Below are positions 32,466 to 43,241 of a stretch of DNA of 64,000 bases, one piece after another. How positions within the stretch are numbered: position 1 is the stretch's first letter; every line of letters starts with the position of its first letter. Source of the DNA: Superficieibacter sp. 1612_C1 (GTDB lineage: Bacteria > Pseudomonadota > Gammaproteobacteria > Enterobacterales > Enterobacteriaceae); the NCBI RefSeq assembly GCF_015234305.1, contig NZ_JADGMI010000002.1, positions 682,001 to 746,000 of the forward strand. The letters run 5' to 3'. Both the position numbers and the translations under genes were made by a program. The notes under the pieces are model-generated. The model saw only the letters and a program-made list of their open reading frames with translations. It had not been told where the DNA came from and ran no database searches.

Positions 32466-33125
32466 ATGGCAAACTGGCTTAATCAGCTACAGTCTCTTCT
32501 GGCGCAAAAAGGCGTCTCTTCCTCGTCATCCGGTGCACAAGGTCTGAATCAGCTTCTGGTGCCTGGTGCGCTCGGCGGTCTTGCCGGACTGCTGGTGGGG
32601 AACAAATCATCACGTAAACTTCTTAGCAAATATGGCACCGGCGCGCTGTTAATGGGCGGCGGTGCGGTTGCCGGAACCGTGTTATGGAATAAATACAAAG
32701 ACAAGATCCGTGATGCCCATCAGGCTGAACCGCAGTACGGCACGCAAAGCACGCCGCTGGACAAGCGGACAGAGCGTCTGATCCTGGCGCTGGTGTTTGC
32801 CGCGAAAAGCGATGGTCATATCGACGACCATGAGCGTGAGGCCATTGAGCTACAGATGCGCGAGGCCGGGGTTGAAGAGGAGGGCAGGGTGCTGGTGAGG
32901 CAAGCTATGGCGCAGCCGCTCGACCCGCAAAGGCTGGCGCGTGACGTACCGAACGAAGAAGAAGCGCTGGAATTATATTTCCTGAGCTGCGCGGCTATCG
33001 ATGTCGATCACTTTATGGAGCGGAGCTATCTTAATGCTCTCGGTGACGCGCTGAACATACCACAAGACGTCCGTGATGGTGTTGAGCAGGATCTTAAGCA
33101 GCAAAAACAGGCGCTTCCTGAGTAA
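32466..33125 (+). CDS. yebE: YebE, DUF533 inner-membrane protein
   Basis: A 219-residue protein with one Gly/Ala/Leu-rich membrane segment ([16 protein letters not shown]) and a second ([16 protein letters not shown]), followed by a helical DUF533/TerB-like domain ([20 protein letters not shown]). In E. coli yebE is in the Cpx envelope-stress regulon; I did not find a convincing CpxR box in the 98-base gap. Function unknown. GGAGGGATCTTCGC precedes the ATG. Confidence 0.93.
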   Translation: MANWLNQLQSLLAQKGVSSSSSGAQGLNQLLVPGALGGLAGLLVGNKSSRKLLSKYGTGALLMGGGAVAGTVLWNKYKDKIRDAHQAEPQYGTQSTPLDKRTERLILALVFAAKSDGHIDDHEREAIELQMREAGVEEEGRVLVRQAMAQPLDPQRLARDVPNEEEALELYFLSCAAIDVDHFMERSYLNALGDALNIPQDVRDGVEQDLKQQKQALPE

Positions 33126-33213
33126 TTCGTGCGGAAAGTATCTGCGTCTCGCTTGCATCACAGGCGTCTTTTGCCAATCTTATAGGATGTAGAAAAAGCC
33201 AAAGAACCGAGCT

Positions 33214-35274
33214 ATGCCACCAAAAGCCAGACGTATACCGCACCATATGACGCTTCACGGCGACACGCGCACCGATGATTACTACTGGCTGCGCGATGAC
33301 ACGCGCTCAAATCCTGAGGTTCTCGATTACCTTCAGCAGGAAAATAGCTACGGTCATCGGGTGATGGCGTCGCAGCAGGGGCTTCAGGACCGTATCCTGG
33401 AGGAAATTGTCGCGCGTATTCCGCAACGTGAGGTTTCTGCTCCCTGGACCCGAAACGGCTATCGTTACCGGCATATTTACGAACCTGGTTGTGAATACGC
33501 TATTTATCAGCGTCAGTCGGTGCTGCTTGCGGAATGGGATGAGTGGGAGCTGCTGCTGGACGCCAATAAACGCGCGGCGCACAGCGAGTTTTATACGCTT
33601 GGTGGCATGGCGGTTTCTCCGGATAATACCATCATGGCGCTGGCGGAAGATTATCTGTCGCGTCGTCAGTACGGCCTGCGTCTGCGTAATCTGCAAACCG
33701 GTAACTGGTATCCGGAATTGCTGGATAACATCTCCCCCGATTTCGTCTGGGGCAACGATTCGCTGACGCTTTATTATGTGCGTAAACATCCGGTCACGCT
33801 GCTGCCGTACCAGGTCTGGCGACATATGGTCGGAACCTCATCGGCATCGGACGAACTGATTTACGAAGAGCACGATGAAACCTTTTACGTCGGCCTGCAT
33901 AAAACCACCTCGCAGCATTTCATCGTCATTTATCTCTCCAGCGCCACCACCAGCGAGATTTTGCTGCTGGACGCGTCGCTGGCTGACGCGCAGCCACAAC
34001 CTTTTCTACCGCGCCGCAAAGATCACGAATACAGCATCGATCATTATCAGCATAAATTTTATATCCGCTCTAACCGCGAGGGTAAAAACTTCGGTCTTTA
34101 CCGCAGTCGCGTGCGTGATGAACGGCAATGGGAAGTGCTGATCCCGGCGCGGGAAGACATCATGCTGGAGGGATTTACCCTCTTTACCGACTGGCTGGTG
34201 GTGGAGGAGCGTCAGCGAGGGCTGACCAGCCTGCGGCAAATTAATCGTAAAACCCGGGAAGTGACCGGCATCGCCTTTGACGATCCGGCGTATGTTACCT
34301 GGCTGGCCTACAATCCGGAGCCGGAAACCTCGCGCCTGCGCTACGGCTATTCATCAATGACCACACCCGATACGCTGTTTGAACTGGATATGGATACCGG
34401 TGAACGTCAGGTATTGAAGCAGTCAGAGGTGGCCGGTTTTGACAGCAGTCTCTATCGCAGCGAGCATCTGTGGATCACCGCGCGCGATGGCGTAGAGGTC
34501 CCCGTGTCGCTGGTTTATCACCGACAGCATTTCCGCAAAGGTAAAAATCCGCTTCTGGTCTACGGCTACGGTTCGTATGGGACCAGTATGGATGCCGATT
34601 TCAGCAGTAGTCGTCTGAGCCTGCTCGATCGGGGATTCGTTTTCGCTATTGCGCATGTGCGCGGCGGCGGCGAACTGGGGCAGCAGTGGTACGAAGAGGG
34701 TAAATTCCTGAAGAAGAAAAATACCTTTAACGACTACCTTGATGTCTGCGATGCGTTGCTCAGGCAGGGCTACGGCGACCCGACATACTGCTTTGGCATG
34801 GGGGGCAGTGCGGGCGGTATGCTGATGGGCGCGGCCATTAACCTGCGTCCGGACCTGTTTCGCGGGGTGATTGCTCAGGTGCCGTTTGTCGATGTGGTGA
34901 CCACCATGCTGGATGAATCTATCCCGCTCACCACCGGTGAGTTTGAAGAGTGGGGCAATCCGAAAGACGAAACGTATTATCACTATATGAAAAGCTACAG
35001 CCCTTACGACAACGTCGACGTGAAGGCCTATCCGCATTTGCTGGTGACAACGGGGCTGCATGATTCACAGGTGCAGTACTGGGAACCGGCCAAATGGGTG
35101 GCGAGGCTGCGTGAGCTGAAAACCGACGAAAATTTGCTGCTGTTGTGTACCGATATGGACTCCGGGCACGGCGGCAAGTCCGGGCGCTTTAAGAGCTATG
35201 AGGGTGTCGCCATGGAGTATACTTTCCTCATTGCGCTTGCACAGGGCACGCTGCCCGGAAAAGCAGAGCGTTAA
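33214..35274 (+). CDS. ptrB: Oligopeptidase B
   Basis: A 686-residue S9 serine peptidase that cuts short peptides after Arg or Lys in the cytoplasm. An N-terminal beta-propeller region (to about residue 400) is followed by the alpha/beta-hydrolase domain with the nucleophile motif [13 protein letters not shown], and the catalytic His is in [11 protein letters not shown] near the end. Length equals the E. coli enzyme. Its TAA stop overlaps the stop of exoX on the other strand. Confidence 0.97.
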   Translation: MPPKARRIPHHMTLHGDTRTDDYYWLRDDTRSNPEVLDYLQQENSYGHRVMASQQGLQDRILEEIVARIPQREVSAPWTRNGYRYRHIYEPGCEYAIYQRQSVLLAEWDEWELLLDANKRAAHSEFYTLGGMAVSPDNTIMALAEDYLSRRQYGLRLRNLQTGNWYPELLDNISPDFVWGNDSLTLYYVRKHPVTLLPYQVWRHMVGTSSASDELIYEEHDETFYVGLHKTTSQHFIVIYLSSATTSEILLLDASLADAQPQPFLPRRKDHEYSIDHYQHKFYIRSNREGKNFGLYRSRVRDERQWEVLIPAREDIMLEGFTLFTDWLVVEERQRGLTSLRQINRKTREVTGIAFDDPAYVTWLAYNPEPETSRLRYGYSSMTTPDTLFELDMDTGERQVLKQSEVAGFDSSLYRSEHLWITARDGVEVPVSLVYHRQHFRKGKNPLLVYGYGSYGTSMDADFSSSRLSLLDRGFVFAIAHVRGGGELGQQWYEEGKFLKKKNTFNDYLDVCDALLRQGYGDPTYCFGMGGSAGGMLMGAAINLRPDLFRGVIAQVPFVDVVTTMLDESIPLTTGEFEEWGNPKDETYYHYMKSYSPYDNVDVKAYPHLLVTTGLHDSQVQYWEPAKWVARLRELKTDENLLLLCTDMDSGHGGKSGRFKSYEGVAMEYTFLIALAQGTLPGKAER

Positions 35275-35933
35275 GCTTTGTCGAGATAGTGCTTGAGCGT
35301 CAGGCGCATCTCCGGGCTCATTCTGTCGAGATTATTGAATAGCCAGCGTAGATAGCCCGGATCGCGCTCGGCGACTTCAGCGACCGGTTTGCCGCGGTAT
35401 TTCCCGAAGCTGAACGTTGAAATAAGCCCCGGACGCCCGGTCACTTCGACCATCTCTTCCGGCGTCCACCCCGAGGTGTTAATAATATCGATAAGCAGCG
35501 CGGCCGTGATATAGCAATCATACAGCGCGCGGTGATGATGCAGTCCCGCTGGCGTCTGCACGTTCAGATTCCGCGATTTATACAGACCGATGTTGCTGTA
35601 TTTGATCCCCGGCCACAGGCGACGCGCCATTTTCATGGTGCAAATCCACTCACCATTCATCTCCGGTAACACCCGGCGATCAAAACTGGCGTTGTGCGCG
35701 ACATACCACGGGCTGCCCTGATAAAACGGCAGCACGTCTTCAATCCACGGCTGATCGGCGACCATCGCTTCCGTGATCCGGTGTATAGCCATTGCCTGCG
35801 GGCTGATAGGGCGGTCCGGGCGAACCAGATGGCTCATGGGGTTGGTGATCTTTCCATCCACCACGTCCACCGAGGCGATTTCAACCACTCCTCCCTGCAA
35901 ATCGCAGGTTTCGGTATCAATAACGCGCAGCAT
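35271..35933 (-). CDS. exoX: Exodeoxyribonuclease X
   Basis: The 220-residue DnaQ-like DEDDh exonuclease degrades DNA from the 3' end and acts in mismatch repair and recombination. Exo I ([13 protein letters not shown]), Exo II ([13 protein letters not shown]) and the His/Asp of Exo III (HHHRALYDC) are visible. Length equals E. coli ExoX. The stop codons of exoX and ptrB share the palindrome TTAA. holE lies upstream on the same strand; K-12 has yobB in this gap, absent here. Confidence 0.96.
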   Translation of the reverse strand: MLRVIDTETCDLQGGVVEIASVDVVDGKITNPMSHLVRPDRPISPQAMAIHRITEAMVADQPWIEDVLPFYQGSPWYVAHNASFDRRVLPEMNGEWICTMKMARRLWPGIKYSNIGLYKSRNLNVQTPAGLHHHRALYDCYITAALLIDIINTSGWTPEEMVEVTGRPGLISTFSFGKYRGKPVAEVAERDPGYLRWLFNNLDRMSPEMRLTLKHYLDKA

Positions 35934-35966
35934 GGTTTACTCCTGAATTAGCATAAAAAATCGCGC

Positions 35967-36197
35967 TTATTTTGCTTTGGGTTCCCAGGGCAAGCGTGAC
36001 AAATTGACGGACGCAAGGCGGTGGGCGATCAGCCGTTCGCGAAACCAGTCGCGCAAATGTTCAGGCTGCTCTCGCTCCACCACTTCGGCAACGATCGGCA
36101 TATTGTAGCGCTCTTTAAACGCCACGGAAGCGGCCGCCAGGTCAACGTTGATTTTATCCATTTCCTGCTGGGAAAGCTGGGCCAGATTGGTTTGCAT
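35967..36197 (-). CDS. holE: DNA polymerase III theta subunit
   Basis: A 76-residue protein that steadies the epsilon proofreading subunit of the polymerase III core. It matches E. coli HolE along its length ([38 protein letters not shown], ending WEPKAK). The start at 36197 follows AAAGGAGAGACCG and gives the E. coli length; the longer frame from 36308 is not supported. Confidence 0.96.
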   Translation of the reverse strand: MQTNLAQLSQQEMDKINVDLAAASVAFKERYNMPIVAEVVEREQPEHLRDWFRERLIAHRLASVNLSRLPWEPKAK

Positions 36198-36333
36198 CGG
36201 TCTCTCCTTTTTCAAACACGCAAAAGTTACTAAGACTGCCGCAGAATAACAAGCCTGCCGATGACTATTCTCGACTAAGGCATTATACAGCGTTATTCTT
36301 TGATGCAATTACATAACAAAAAGGAATGACATA

Positions 36334-36708
36334 ATGGCCTTTACTGCCTCTTCTGTGCGTAACATCGCGCTTATGCTGGCGATAGCATTGACGACACCTG
36401 CTGTTTGGGCTCACGCCCATCTTAAACATCAATACCCGGCTGCCGACGCGGAAGTTGCCGCAGCACCGCAGGCGCTGACGCTTAATTTCTCTGAAGGCGT
36501 GGAAGCCAGCTTCAGCGGCGTAACGTTAACCGGACCGGCGCAAGCGGTTATCGACACCGGTAAAGCAAAGCGTAATGAAAAAGATCAAACCCAGCTGATT
36601 GTCCCACTGAATCAGCCACTCAAACCGGGTCAGTATACCGTTGACTGGCATGTTGTGTCCGTCGACGGGCATAAGACGCAGGGGCAATATCACTTTAGCG
36701 TGAAATAA
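36334..36708 (+). CDS. yobA: YobA, CopC-domain periplasmic protein
   Basis: A 124-residue CopC-like protein. A signal peptide (VRNIALMLAIALTTPAVWA) is followed by a mature part starting at His (HAHLKHQYPAADAEV), typical of CopC copper ligands, and a second His motif (VSVDGHKTQGQYHF). It probably binds copper in the periplasm and hands it to YebZ. yebZ starts one base after its stop, so the two are in one operon with yebY. Confidence 0.93.
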   Translation: MAFTASSVRNIALMLAIALTTPAVWAHAHLKHQYPAADAEVAAAPQALTLNFSEGVEASFSGVTLTGPAQAVIDTGKAKRNEKDQTQLIVPLNQPLKPGQYTVDWHVVSVDGHKTQGQYHFSVK

Positions 36709-36709
36709 T

Positions 36710-37579
36710 ATGCTGGAACTGGCGTGGGTTGGGCTGCGTTTTTTACACTTTACGGCGCTGATGTTGGCGTCTGGCTGGGCGTTCTTCAGCGCGTGGCTGG
36801 CCCACGATGCGATCCGCCAGCGCCTCGCCCGCCGTTTTCGTTTACCGATCCGCCTCCTGCTTGCGCTTAATGCGATAACCGCGCTGCTGTTATTAATGGT
36901 GCAGGGAGGCATGATGGCTGGCGGCTGGCCGGATGTCTGGCGGCCCGACGTCTGGTGGGCGGTGATCGGCACCCGCTTTGGCAATGTCTGGCTCTGGCAA
37001 ATCGTGCTGAGCGGGTTAACGCTGGCGATTGCCATGATGCGGCCCCGGCGCAAACTTGCTTTATTGTTAGTGCTGCTCTGCGCCCAGTTAATTCTACAGG
37101 CAAGTACCGGCCACACGGCGATGCATAGCGGGCTGACCGGACTGCTGCATCGGACAAATCAGGCGCTGCATTTAGTGTGTGCCTCAGTCTGGCTCGGCGG
37201 GTTGTTGCCTTTTGTGTATTGCCTGCGCCTGGCGAACGGGCGCTGGCGGCAGCCCGCCATCTACACCATGATGCGTTTTTCGCGCTATGGACACCTGGCG
37301 GTGGCAGGGGTGCTGCTTACCGGTGTTAACAACGCCTGGCTTGTGCAGGGCGCATTGCTAAGCGCGGCTGACTATGGCCGTGCACTGTTGTTGAAATGTG
37401 CGCTTGTGGTGCTGATGGTAGCTATTGCGCTGGTGAACCGTTATGTTCTGGTACCTAAAATGAAGCGCGATAATGCGCGGTTACAGACATTTTTTATTCG
37501 TATGACTCACGCTGAAATGGTTCTCGGTGCACTGGTGCTGGCTACCGTTAGCGTGTTCGCGACGTGGGAACCTTTTTGA
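36710..37579 (+). CDS. yebZ: YebZ, CopD-family inner-membrane protein
   Basis: A 289-residue protein with about eight membrane helices, matching the CopD family. Conserved His residues in the membrane ([48 protein letters not shown]) fit a copper path. With YobA it is thought to move copper inward. It ends 17 bases before yebY and starts immediately after yobA. Confidence 0.93.
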   Translation: MLELAWVGLRFLHFTALMLASGWAFFSAWLAHDAIRQRLARRFRLPIRLLLALNAITALLLLMVQGGMMAGGWPDVWRPDVWWAVIGTRFGNVWLWQIVLSGLTLAIAMMRPRRKLALLLVLLCAQLILQASTGHTAMHSGLTGLLHRTNQALHLVCASVWLGGLLPFVYCLRLANGRWRQPAIYTMMRFSRYGHLAVAGVLLTGVNNAWLVQGALLSAADYGRALLLKCALVVLMVAIALVNRYVLVPKMKRDNARLQTFFIRMTHAEMVLGALVLATVSVFATWEPF

Positions 37580-37596
37580 ATAACCTGGCAAAAACC

Positions 37597-37938
37597 ATGA
37601 AAAAAATTGTGATCTCTGCTGTTTTACTGGCCACTTCAGCCGCTGCGCTGGCTGCGCCCGGCCTGATTACCGTCAGCCGTTTCGATATTGGTAAAGATAA
37701 ATGGGCGTTCGATCGCGAAGAAGTGATGCTGACGTGCCGACCCGGCAATGCGCTGGTGGTGATTAACCCCTCGACGCTGGTGCAATATCCGCTGAATGAT
37801 ATCGCTGAGCAGCAGATCAAAGCCGGTAAGATGAGCGGGCAACCGTTAAGCGTGATTCAAATTGACGACCCGAAACATCCGGGGCAAAAAATGAGTCTGG
37901 ACCCGTTTATTGAGCGAGCACAAAAACTCTGCCAGTAA
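37597..37938 (+). CDS. yebY: YebY, DUF2511 periplasmic protein
   Basis: A 113-residue exported protein with a signal peptide ([20 protein letters not shown]). The mature part matches E. coli YebY ([44 protein letters not shown] ends in two parts, and [15 protein letters not shown]). Two Cys (LTCRPG, KLCQ) probably form a disulfide. It is the last gene of the yobA-yebZ-yebY operon, so a copper role is possible; none is shown. The start at 37597 fits the signal peptide; the longer frame overlaps yebZ. Confidence 0.92.
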   Translation: MKKIVISAVLLATSAAALAAPGLITVSRFDIGKDKWAFDREEVMLTCRPGNALVVINPSTLVQYPLNDIAEQQIKAGKMSGQPLSVIQIDDPKHPGQKMSLDPFIERAQKLCQ

Positions 37939-37964
37939 CGAGAAATACCTGGCTAATTTCCAGT

Positions 37965-38008
37965 AAAAAACCGCAGGCTTATCTTTATGAAAAGCTGCGG
38001 TTTTTTCT
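37965..38008. terminator. Bidirectional terminator after yebY
   Basis: AAAAAACCGCAG ... CTGCGGTTTTTT. On the plus strand it ends the yobA-yebZ-yebY transcript; on the minus strand it can end RyeA. Confidence 0.85.
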
Positions 38009-38092
38009 TTTTTTGACTCTGATGACAGGCGATTTTTCTGGTCGTTTTTACAGCAGACTGGAAAACCTGGCACGGTCAACTATTCTTATAAG

Positions 38093-38195
38093 GCATGGCG
38101 ACTAAGCCTGCATTAATGCCAACTTTTAGCGCACGGCTCTATCCCAAGAGCCATTTCCCTGGACCGAATACAGGAATCGTATTCGGTCTCTTTTT
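38093..38195 (+). ncRNA. sdsR: SdsR (RyeB) stationary-phase sRNA
   Basis: The sequence follows E. coli SdsR almost base for base (GGCGACTAAGCCTGCATTAA near the 5' end, then GCACGGCTCT ... AAGAGCC). It ends with the terminator GACCGAATAC ... GTATTCGGTC and TTTTT. Upstream, CTATTCT at 38080 to 38086 is a sigma-S type -10 at the right distance. SdsR is an Hfq-bound RNA made under RpoS and is known to act on mutS, ompD and other mRNAs. The K-12 neighbour pphA is missing. Confidence 0.92.
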
Positions 38196-38441
38196 ATCTA
38201 TTTGAATACGCTGGGCTTTTTTTATCTGTCCCTTTAAACGCCCCGAAAATCGCCTGGATTTTCCGCATTCGCTGTAAACCATAGCATACTCGGCCCCACG
38301 TGCGTCTACTCTTTTTCGGCACATTAGCCATTTTTTATAGGCAGCAGGCGATGCTGTTATCTGTGTGCATAACGCTGTTGAGCACACTATCAGAGAGGGC
38401 CAGTGAATGACCCGGAGTAAAAAGCGGGGAGAAAGAGACGA
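38196..38441. other. Non-coding stretch between SdsR and yebW
   Basis: In E. coli K-12 the phosphatase gene pphA is found here. In this window there is no gene of that kind, only about 245 bases with stops in most frames. An 82-codon minus-strand frame (38139 to 38387) overlaps SdsR and lacks a ribosome site or family match, so it is not called. Confidence 0.6.
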
Positions 38442-38633
38442 TTAAAAGTCGCTGTATTCCTGAGCCGGACGCCAGAAACCATCAATGAATTCTTCAACGG
38501 GATAGCACCCGCCGTGCCGCAGCCGCTGATCGTGCATGGCTACGATACATTGCTGCTCGGTATTGTAGACATCTACCACGATGTCATCACAGCCGCCATC
38601 CAGATAACAAATAAACAATACCAGTGCGTACAT
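38442..38633 (-). CDS. yebW: YebW small protein
   Basis: A 63-residue protein matching E. coli YebW (MYALVLFICYLDGGCDDIVVDVYNTEQQC ... GFWRPAQEYSDF in its two conserved ends). It is Cys-rich with a hydrophobic N-terminus (ALVLFICYL) that may act as signal or anchor. Function unknown. It lies on the minus strand downstream of yebV. Confidence 0.9.
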   Translation of the reverse strand: MYALVLFICYLDGGCDDIVVDVYNTEQQCIVAMHDQRLRHGGCYPVEEFIDGFWRPAQEYSDF

Positions 38634-38739
38634 CCTGTCCTCAGGCCTGCAAAAACATAAACTAAGTGTAGGGGATGAAACGATGCGGGGGAAAGGTCGG
38701 AGGATAAATAACCCGCCTCATGGACGGGTTCATTATGGG

Positions 38740-38979
38740 TCAGGCAAGACGCATTACCCATGAATCGGTCTGTTGATCATAATGCTCGCGATAAAGAACG
38801 GAATGCTCCCCGTCAAGGATAGCCGGGACGCTGGTATCGGCATCCCAGGCATCAAGCTGCATACATAAATCCGGGTCTGAGCTACAAGGGATCACTAATG
38901 TTCGCTCACCCTGGACATCCCCTTTCAGTTCAGCATCTTCAATCTCGAAGGCACCGATACGCACATTGGTTTTCGTCAT
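38740..38979 (-). CDS. yebV: YebV small protein
   Basis: A 79-residue cytoplasmic protein matching E. coli YebV (VRIGAFEIEDAEL, IPCSSDPDLCMQLDAWDADTS, ending SWVMRLA). The start at 38979 (MTKTNVRIG) follows GGAGAG and gives the E. coli length; a longer frame from 39054 is not supported. Function unknown. Confidence 0.92.
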   Translation of the reverse strand: MTKTNVRIGAFEIEDAELKGDVQGERTLVIPCSSDPDLCMQLDAWDADTSVPAILDGEHSVLYREHYDQQTDSWVMRLA

Positions 38980-39094
38980 ATTGCTCTCCGTTGATCTGCT
39001 AAAAACGTGGTACGACCAGTTCTGTCGCTCATCTTTTAGCGTAGTCAACGGCACTAAAATAGCCAGTCAGAAGATGCTGAATCTCTGCGTCTCG

Positions 39095-40531
39095 TCACGG
39101 TCTGGCCGCGAACAATCGCCCGTCTCGCACCAGCTCGCGAGGATAACTGTTTTTCAAACGCGACCCGATTTTTTTCGCCAGCCCCAGCGGGAAACCCTGA
39201 AATGTCACCAGCACATCGTCTGTCGACGGGGAGTGCTGCGGATAAACGTCCCGGCCGCGATACCACTCTTCGGCTTCTGCGGCGGTGAGTTCAAAAGGCA
39301 TTTTTTCGCGGTCGGCGAGGGCAATAACTGCCTCATGCTGCCAGCGAAACCCTTTATTGTGAGTTTCGGCAAGTTTAAGACCGATGCGTGAAAAACGGAC
39401 CTGGCCCAGCATGGATTCCACGTTGACGGGGAACAGCCAGATCTCTTTATCACGCTGCCACAGCTTATGGCTGTCACCCCAGTGAAGACCGACGCTGCTG
39501 GCGGCATCGACCACCTGCGCGGCCTCGCGGGTTTTCATCGGCATAAAAGGGAATTTACCCACTTTATACCCAGGCACAGGCAGCGCCTCAATGGCGGCAG
39601 TTTTACGTAGCCGGGCGACAAAGAAGCCTTCACAGTCAAAAATTTGCGGGAAGACGTGCAGAAAACCTTCCGGGGTAAGCGCGTCTGTGGCCTGAGGGAA
39701 AAGATCGCCCAGCGGGGCAACCTCGACGGCCTGTGGAAAGCGGGACAGCAGCCACTGTACTACGTTTTCGTTCTCCTGCGGGTTCAGAGTGCAGGTGGAG
39801 TAAACCAGCGTGCCGCCGGGGCGCAGAGCATGAAACGCGCTTTCTATTAGCTCGCGCTGGGTGGCGGCGATATCGAGATTACTCTCCGGCGACCAGTTTT
39901 TTAACGCATCCGGATCTTTGCGCACCACGCCTTCACCGGAGCAGGGTGCATCCAGCAGGATGGCATCAAAGGCTTCCGGGAGAGCGGCACCAAAGACGCG
40001 CCCGTCAAAATGGGTCAGCGCGACATTACTGATGCCGCAGCGGCTGATATTGGCATGCAGCACTTTCACCCGGCTGGCGGAAAACTCGTTAGCCAGAATG
40101 ACGCCCTGATTGCCCATTCTGGCCGCGATCTGCGTGGTTTTAGACCCTGGTGCGGCGGCGACGTCCATGACGCGCTGCGGTGCTGCGCCATCGGCAAAAA
40201 GGGCCGCGACGGGCAGCATTGAGCTGGCTTCCTGAATGTAAAACAGCCCGCTGAGATGCTCTGCCGTGCTGCCGAGAGGTAATGCCTCTTCATCCTCACG
40301 CTCGATCCAGAAACCTTCTGCACACCAGGGAACCGGCGTCAGCTGCCAGCCGTACGGCGCAACCAGCGTCAGGAAATCTGTCACGGAAATTTTAAGCGTG
40401 TTCACCCGGATACTGCGGCGCAGAGGGCGCTGGCAGGCGGCAATAAAATCATCGAATGACAGATGCGCAGGCATGATCGCCCGCATTTGCGTCAGAAATT
40501 CATCAGGGAAGAAGACAGAATGGGTAGACAC
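39095..40531 (-). CDS. rsmF: 16S rRNA m5C1407 methyltransferase RsmF
   Basis: A 478-residue SAM-dependent RNA methyltransferase that makes 5-methylcytosine at 16S rRNA position 1407. It has the NOL1/NOP2/Sun signature: [18 protein letters not shown] (SAM site), [18 protein letters not shown] with the first catalytic Cys, and [13 protein letters not shown] with the second. The start is placed at the GTG at 40531, giving a protein that begins [16 protein letters not shown] after the initiator and nearly the E. coli length (479). The ribosome site there is weak, so an upstream in-frame ATG at 40576 is a less likely alternative. Confidence 0.93.
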   Translation of the reverse strand: MSTHSVFFPDEFLTQMRAIMPAHLSFDDFIAACQRPLRRSIRVNTLKISVTDFLTLVAPYGWQLTPVPWCAEGFWIEREDEEALPLGSTAEHLSGLFYIQEASSMLPVAALFADGAAPQRVMDVAAAPGSKTTQIAARMGNQGVILANEFSASRVKVLHANISRCGISNVALTHFDGRVFGAALPEAFDAILLDAPCSGEGVVRKDPDALKNWSPESNLDIAATQRELIESAFHALRPGGTLVYSTCTLNPQENENVVQWLLSRFPQAVEVAPLGDLFPQATDALTPEGFLHVFPQIFDCEGFFVARLRKTAAIEALPVPGYKVGKFPFMPMKTREAAQVVDAASSVGLHWGDSHKLWQRDKEIWLFPVNVESMLGQVRFSRIGLKLAETHNKGFRWQHEAVIALADREKMPFELTAAEAEEWYRGRDVYPQHSPSTDDVLVTFQGFPLGLAKKIGSRLKNSYPRELVRDGRLFAARP

Positions 40532-40607
40532 GGCGCACACCAGAGAAAAAAACGGGTGCGCAGTGTAGCACATTTGCTCCGGCGCAGGTACGCCGGAGCA
40601 GGGACGG

Positions 40608-43241
40608 TTAACGCGGCAGGGCAGTTCCCCACTGACGCCACTCTTTCGGCTCGCTTTCCTGCAACAGGAAGTGTTTACCTTCCTGCGCTTTCGGCGACAG
40701 CGGCGTTCCCGGTGGGGTCGCAAAGGCAATACCGCCGCGAATAAACTGATTAAAGGTCCCGGTTTTCACCATGCCGCCGGTAATGCCGAAGTCCAGGGTG
40801 TAGCCGGAGGCCAGCCAGAAGACCGAATTATTGCGCACCAGATGCTGATAGCGTTTACTGATGCGCAGATTGATCATAATGCGGTCTGAAAGTGAGCCGA
40901 GGGTCATGCCGGTCACTGTACCGACTTCAATACCACGGAACAGCACCGGCGTACCGATATTCAGTGAACCCGCTTCCGGCGCTTCCACCACCAGACTCAG
41001 GCCGTCGAGATAGCGTGAATCGGTGATCGTGGCTTCCTGAAGTTCAAACTCGCGGCGGGCATTGCCCTGGCCCGGTTCGACGTTAATGTAAGGCTGCAAC
41101 AGGGTATCCAGATGCTCCACGCCTCCGGCAGAAATCTTCGGCGTTACCACCGAGAAGCGGGTGCCCGCCCTGGCGAAGGTCTGCATATATTCCGGATAGA
41201 GCACCGCTTTGGCCTGCACCTCATTGCGCGAGGTGATGAGGTTCAGCGTCTGGACCTGGCCGATATCAATACCCAGGTAGCGGATCGGCATCCCGGCTGC
41301 CAGCTTACCGGCATCAAAGGCATGCAGCGTGATTTGTCCGCCTACCGCGCGCGCTTCGTTCTCCGACGCGTAGAGAATACGTTTATCGCCTTTACGCAGG
41401 CCGCCGCCCGCGCCGCTCAGGTTATCAAAGCTGATTGCCCCTTTGATGGCGCGTGAGAGCGGGGAAGCCTGCACCGTCAGGCCGCTGCCGTTAAGCTGCA
41501 CTTTCGCGCCGCCTTCCGCCCAGAAGACGCTGTCTTTAGTGAGCAGGTTTTGATATTCCGGCTTCACGTGAAGTTCAATGTCAAAGGCGTTGGCGCGCGG
41601 ACGCACGGTGATAACTTCTCCGACCTCAAACTTACGATACAGCACCACCGAACCCGGCTGGACGTCCGGTAAGGTACTGGCGGTCAGCGTCAGGGTGGTG
41701 GTGGGGAGATCGCTCAGACTATTTTCCAGCGCTTTTTCCAGATTCGCGTACAGCGGATAGCTGGATTTCATCTCGCTTTTCTTGCCCGGCAATATACGAA
41801 CACCGCCGCTAACCCACTCGCTGGCGCTGGCACCGAGAAACTCAACGCCGTCCAGACCGACTTTGACATCCACGCGGCTGTTCACCACGAATTTGCTGTC
41901 GCCGTGGACTAAATCGCGATATTGCGGATCGACCGCAACGGCAAACGAAACGCCTTTGTCGGACAGCTTGCGTTCAAGCACCTGACCAATCTGCACGCCG
42001 TGGAGGATCAGCGGCTGACCGATATCAATACCGTAACTTTCCGGCGCGGTCAGCGTCAGCGTCAGTACGTTAGGCTCTTGTAATAGCGTTTTGTTAGCCG
42101 GAAGCACCACGAAGTGATCGCGCGGTTTACCTTCGCCGGGCACCAGCTCAAAGGTGCTGCCGGTGAGCAGAGAGCTGACGCTGGCGTTGTCCAGTGACAG
42201 CTTCGGACTGCGCAGTTCAATGCGGGTGTTTTCCCGCAGCAGATTGACCACGCTCGGATCAACGGTCATTTCACCGCTGACGGCACCACCGGGATCAAGC
42301 GTGATTTTACTCAGTTCGCCGACCTCCAGCCCCTGATACATCAGGCGAGTAGAACCCGCTTTCAGGCCGCTACCGCTGGGCAGGTCGAGCTTGACCAGTA
42401 CACCGCGTTGACTGTGCGCCAGGTCTTCATAAAGACCAAATTCATCGTTTTGCGTGGCCGGTTTGGAACCTTCAGGCGAGTCGAAGGCAATCGCCCCGTT
42501 GACCAGCGCCGCCAGGCTTTCAAGCTGAATGTTCGCGCCGCTAAAATCCACATCCGCTTTAACGCCCGACACGTTCCAGAAACGGCTGCCTTTTTTCACC
42601 AGATTGGTGAAGCGGCGTTCAATCAGCACATCAACGGTTACGCCTTCTTTATTGGTATTGATGGCGTAATCGTAGACCCGGCCCACCGGGATTTTACGGA
42701 AATAGACCAGCGAACCACTGTTCAGTGAACCCAGATCCGGTGCGTGCAGATGAATCATCAGCTCGCCGTTATTCAGGCGATATTTAGGCTGGGTATCCAG
42801 GGCGGTAAAATGGTCTTCCGGTTCACCTTTACCGGGCATCATGCCGATATAGTTACCGCCTACCAGCGCATCAAGACCCGAGACACCTGCCAGAGAAGCC
42901 TTCGGCGTAATCAGCCAGAACTGCGTTTCGCTACGCAGCGCGTCTTTCATGTCGCTTTTGATACTGACTTTCACTTCAATCTTTTTCAGATCGTCGCTCA
43001 GGCGGATCTCCTGCACCGTACCGATTTCCACCCCCTGATAGCGCACCGGCGTACGACCGGCCACAATGCCGTCAGCGGACATAAAATCAATAGTGACCGT
43101 GGTGCCACGATCCTCATACGTGTTCCAGATTAACCAGCCAGCGATCAGCAATGCGATCACCGGCAGCAGCCAGAATGGCGAAATACGCCGTTTTGTTTTA
43201 ATTCGCGCTTCAGTCGTCGAAGCGGGCGTTTCCTGACTCAT
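40608..43241 (-). CDS. letB: LetB (YebT), seven-MCE lipid transport protein
   Basis: An 877-residue periplasm-spanning protein anchored by one N-terminal helix ([20 protein letters not shown]). Seven MCE repeats follow, beginning near residues 46, 160, 285, 395, 520, 640 and 755, each with a pattern like [15 protein letters not shown]. coli LetB rings stack into a tube through which lipids pass between the membranes. The start at 43241 ([11 protein letters not shown]) gives the E. coli length. It overlaps the end of letA by 32 bases, so the two are co-expressed. Confidence 0.97.
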   Translation of the reverse strand: MSQETPASTTEARIKTKRRISPFWLLPVIALLIAGWLIWNTYEDRGTTVTIDFMSADGIVAGRTPVRYQGVEIGTVQEIRLSDDLKKIEVKVSIKSDMKDALRSETQFWLITPKASLAGVSGLDALVGGNYIGMMPGKGEPEDHFTALDTQPKYRLNNGELMIHLHAPDLGSLNSGSLVYFRKIPVGRVYDYAINTNKEGVTVDVLIERRFTNLVKKGSRFWNVSGVKADVDFSGANIQLESLAALVNGAIAFDSPEGSKPATQNDEFGLYEDLAHSQRGVLVKLDLPSGSGLKAGSTRLMYQGLEVGELSKITLDPGGAVSGEMTVDPSVVNLLRENTRIELRSPKLSLDNASVSSLLTGSTFELVPGEGKPRDHFVVLPANKTLLQEPNVLTLTLTAPESYGIDIGQPLILHGVQIGQVLERKLSDKGVSFAVAVDPQYRDLVHGDSKFVVNSRVDVKVGLDGVEFLGASASEWVSGGVRILPGKKSEMKSSYPLYANLEKALENSLSDLPTTTLTLTASTLPDVQPGSVVLYRKFEVGEVITVRPRANAFDIELHVKPEYQNLLTKDSVFWAEGGAKVQLNGSGLTVQASPLSRAIKGAISFDNLSGAGGGLRKGDKRILYASENEARAVGGQITLHAFDAGKLAAGMPIRYLGIDIGQVQTLNLITSRNEVQAKAVLYPEYMQTFARAGTRFSVVTPKISAGGVEHLDTLLQPYINVEPGQGNARREFELQEATITDSRYLDGLSLVVEAPEAGSLNIGTPVLFRGIEVGTVTGMTLGSLSDRIMINLRISKRYQHLVRNNSVFWLASGYTLDFGITGGMVKTGTFNQFIRGGIAFATPPGTPLSPKAQEGKHFLLQESEPKEWRQWGTALPR

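Larger units (their letters stand above)
37965..38213 (-). ncRNA. ryeA: RyeA (SraC) antisense RNA, ends approximate
   Basis: In E. coli RyeA is a 249-base RNA from the strand opposite SdsR and fully covers it. Here the minus strand ends at a strong hairpin with a T run near 37965. Counting 249 bases back places the start near 38213, just outside SdsR. The 5' end is inferred, and no promoter was confirmed. Confidence 0.5.

Noticed and set aside
38139-38387. 82-codon minus-strand frame overlapping SdsR
   Set aside because: No ribosome site; part of it is the complement of SdsR. More likely RyeA or plain intergenic sequence.
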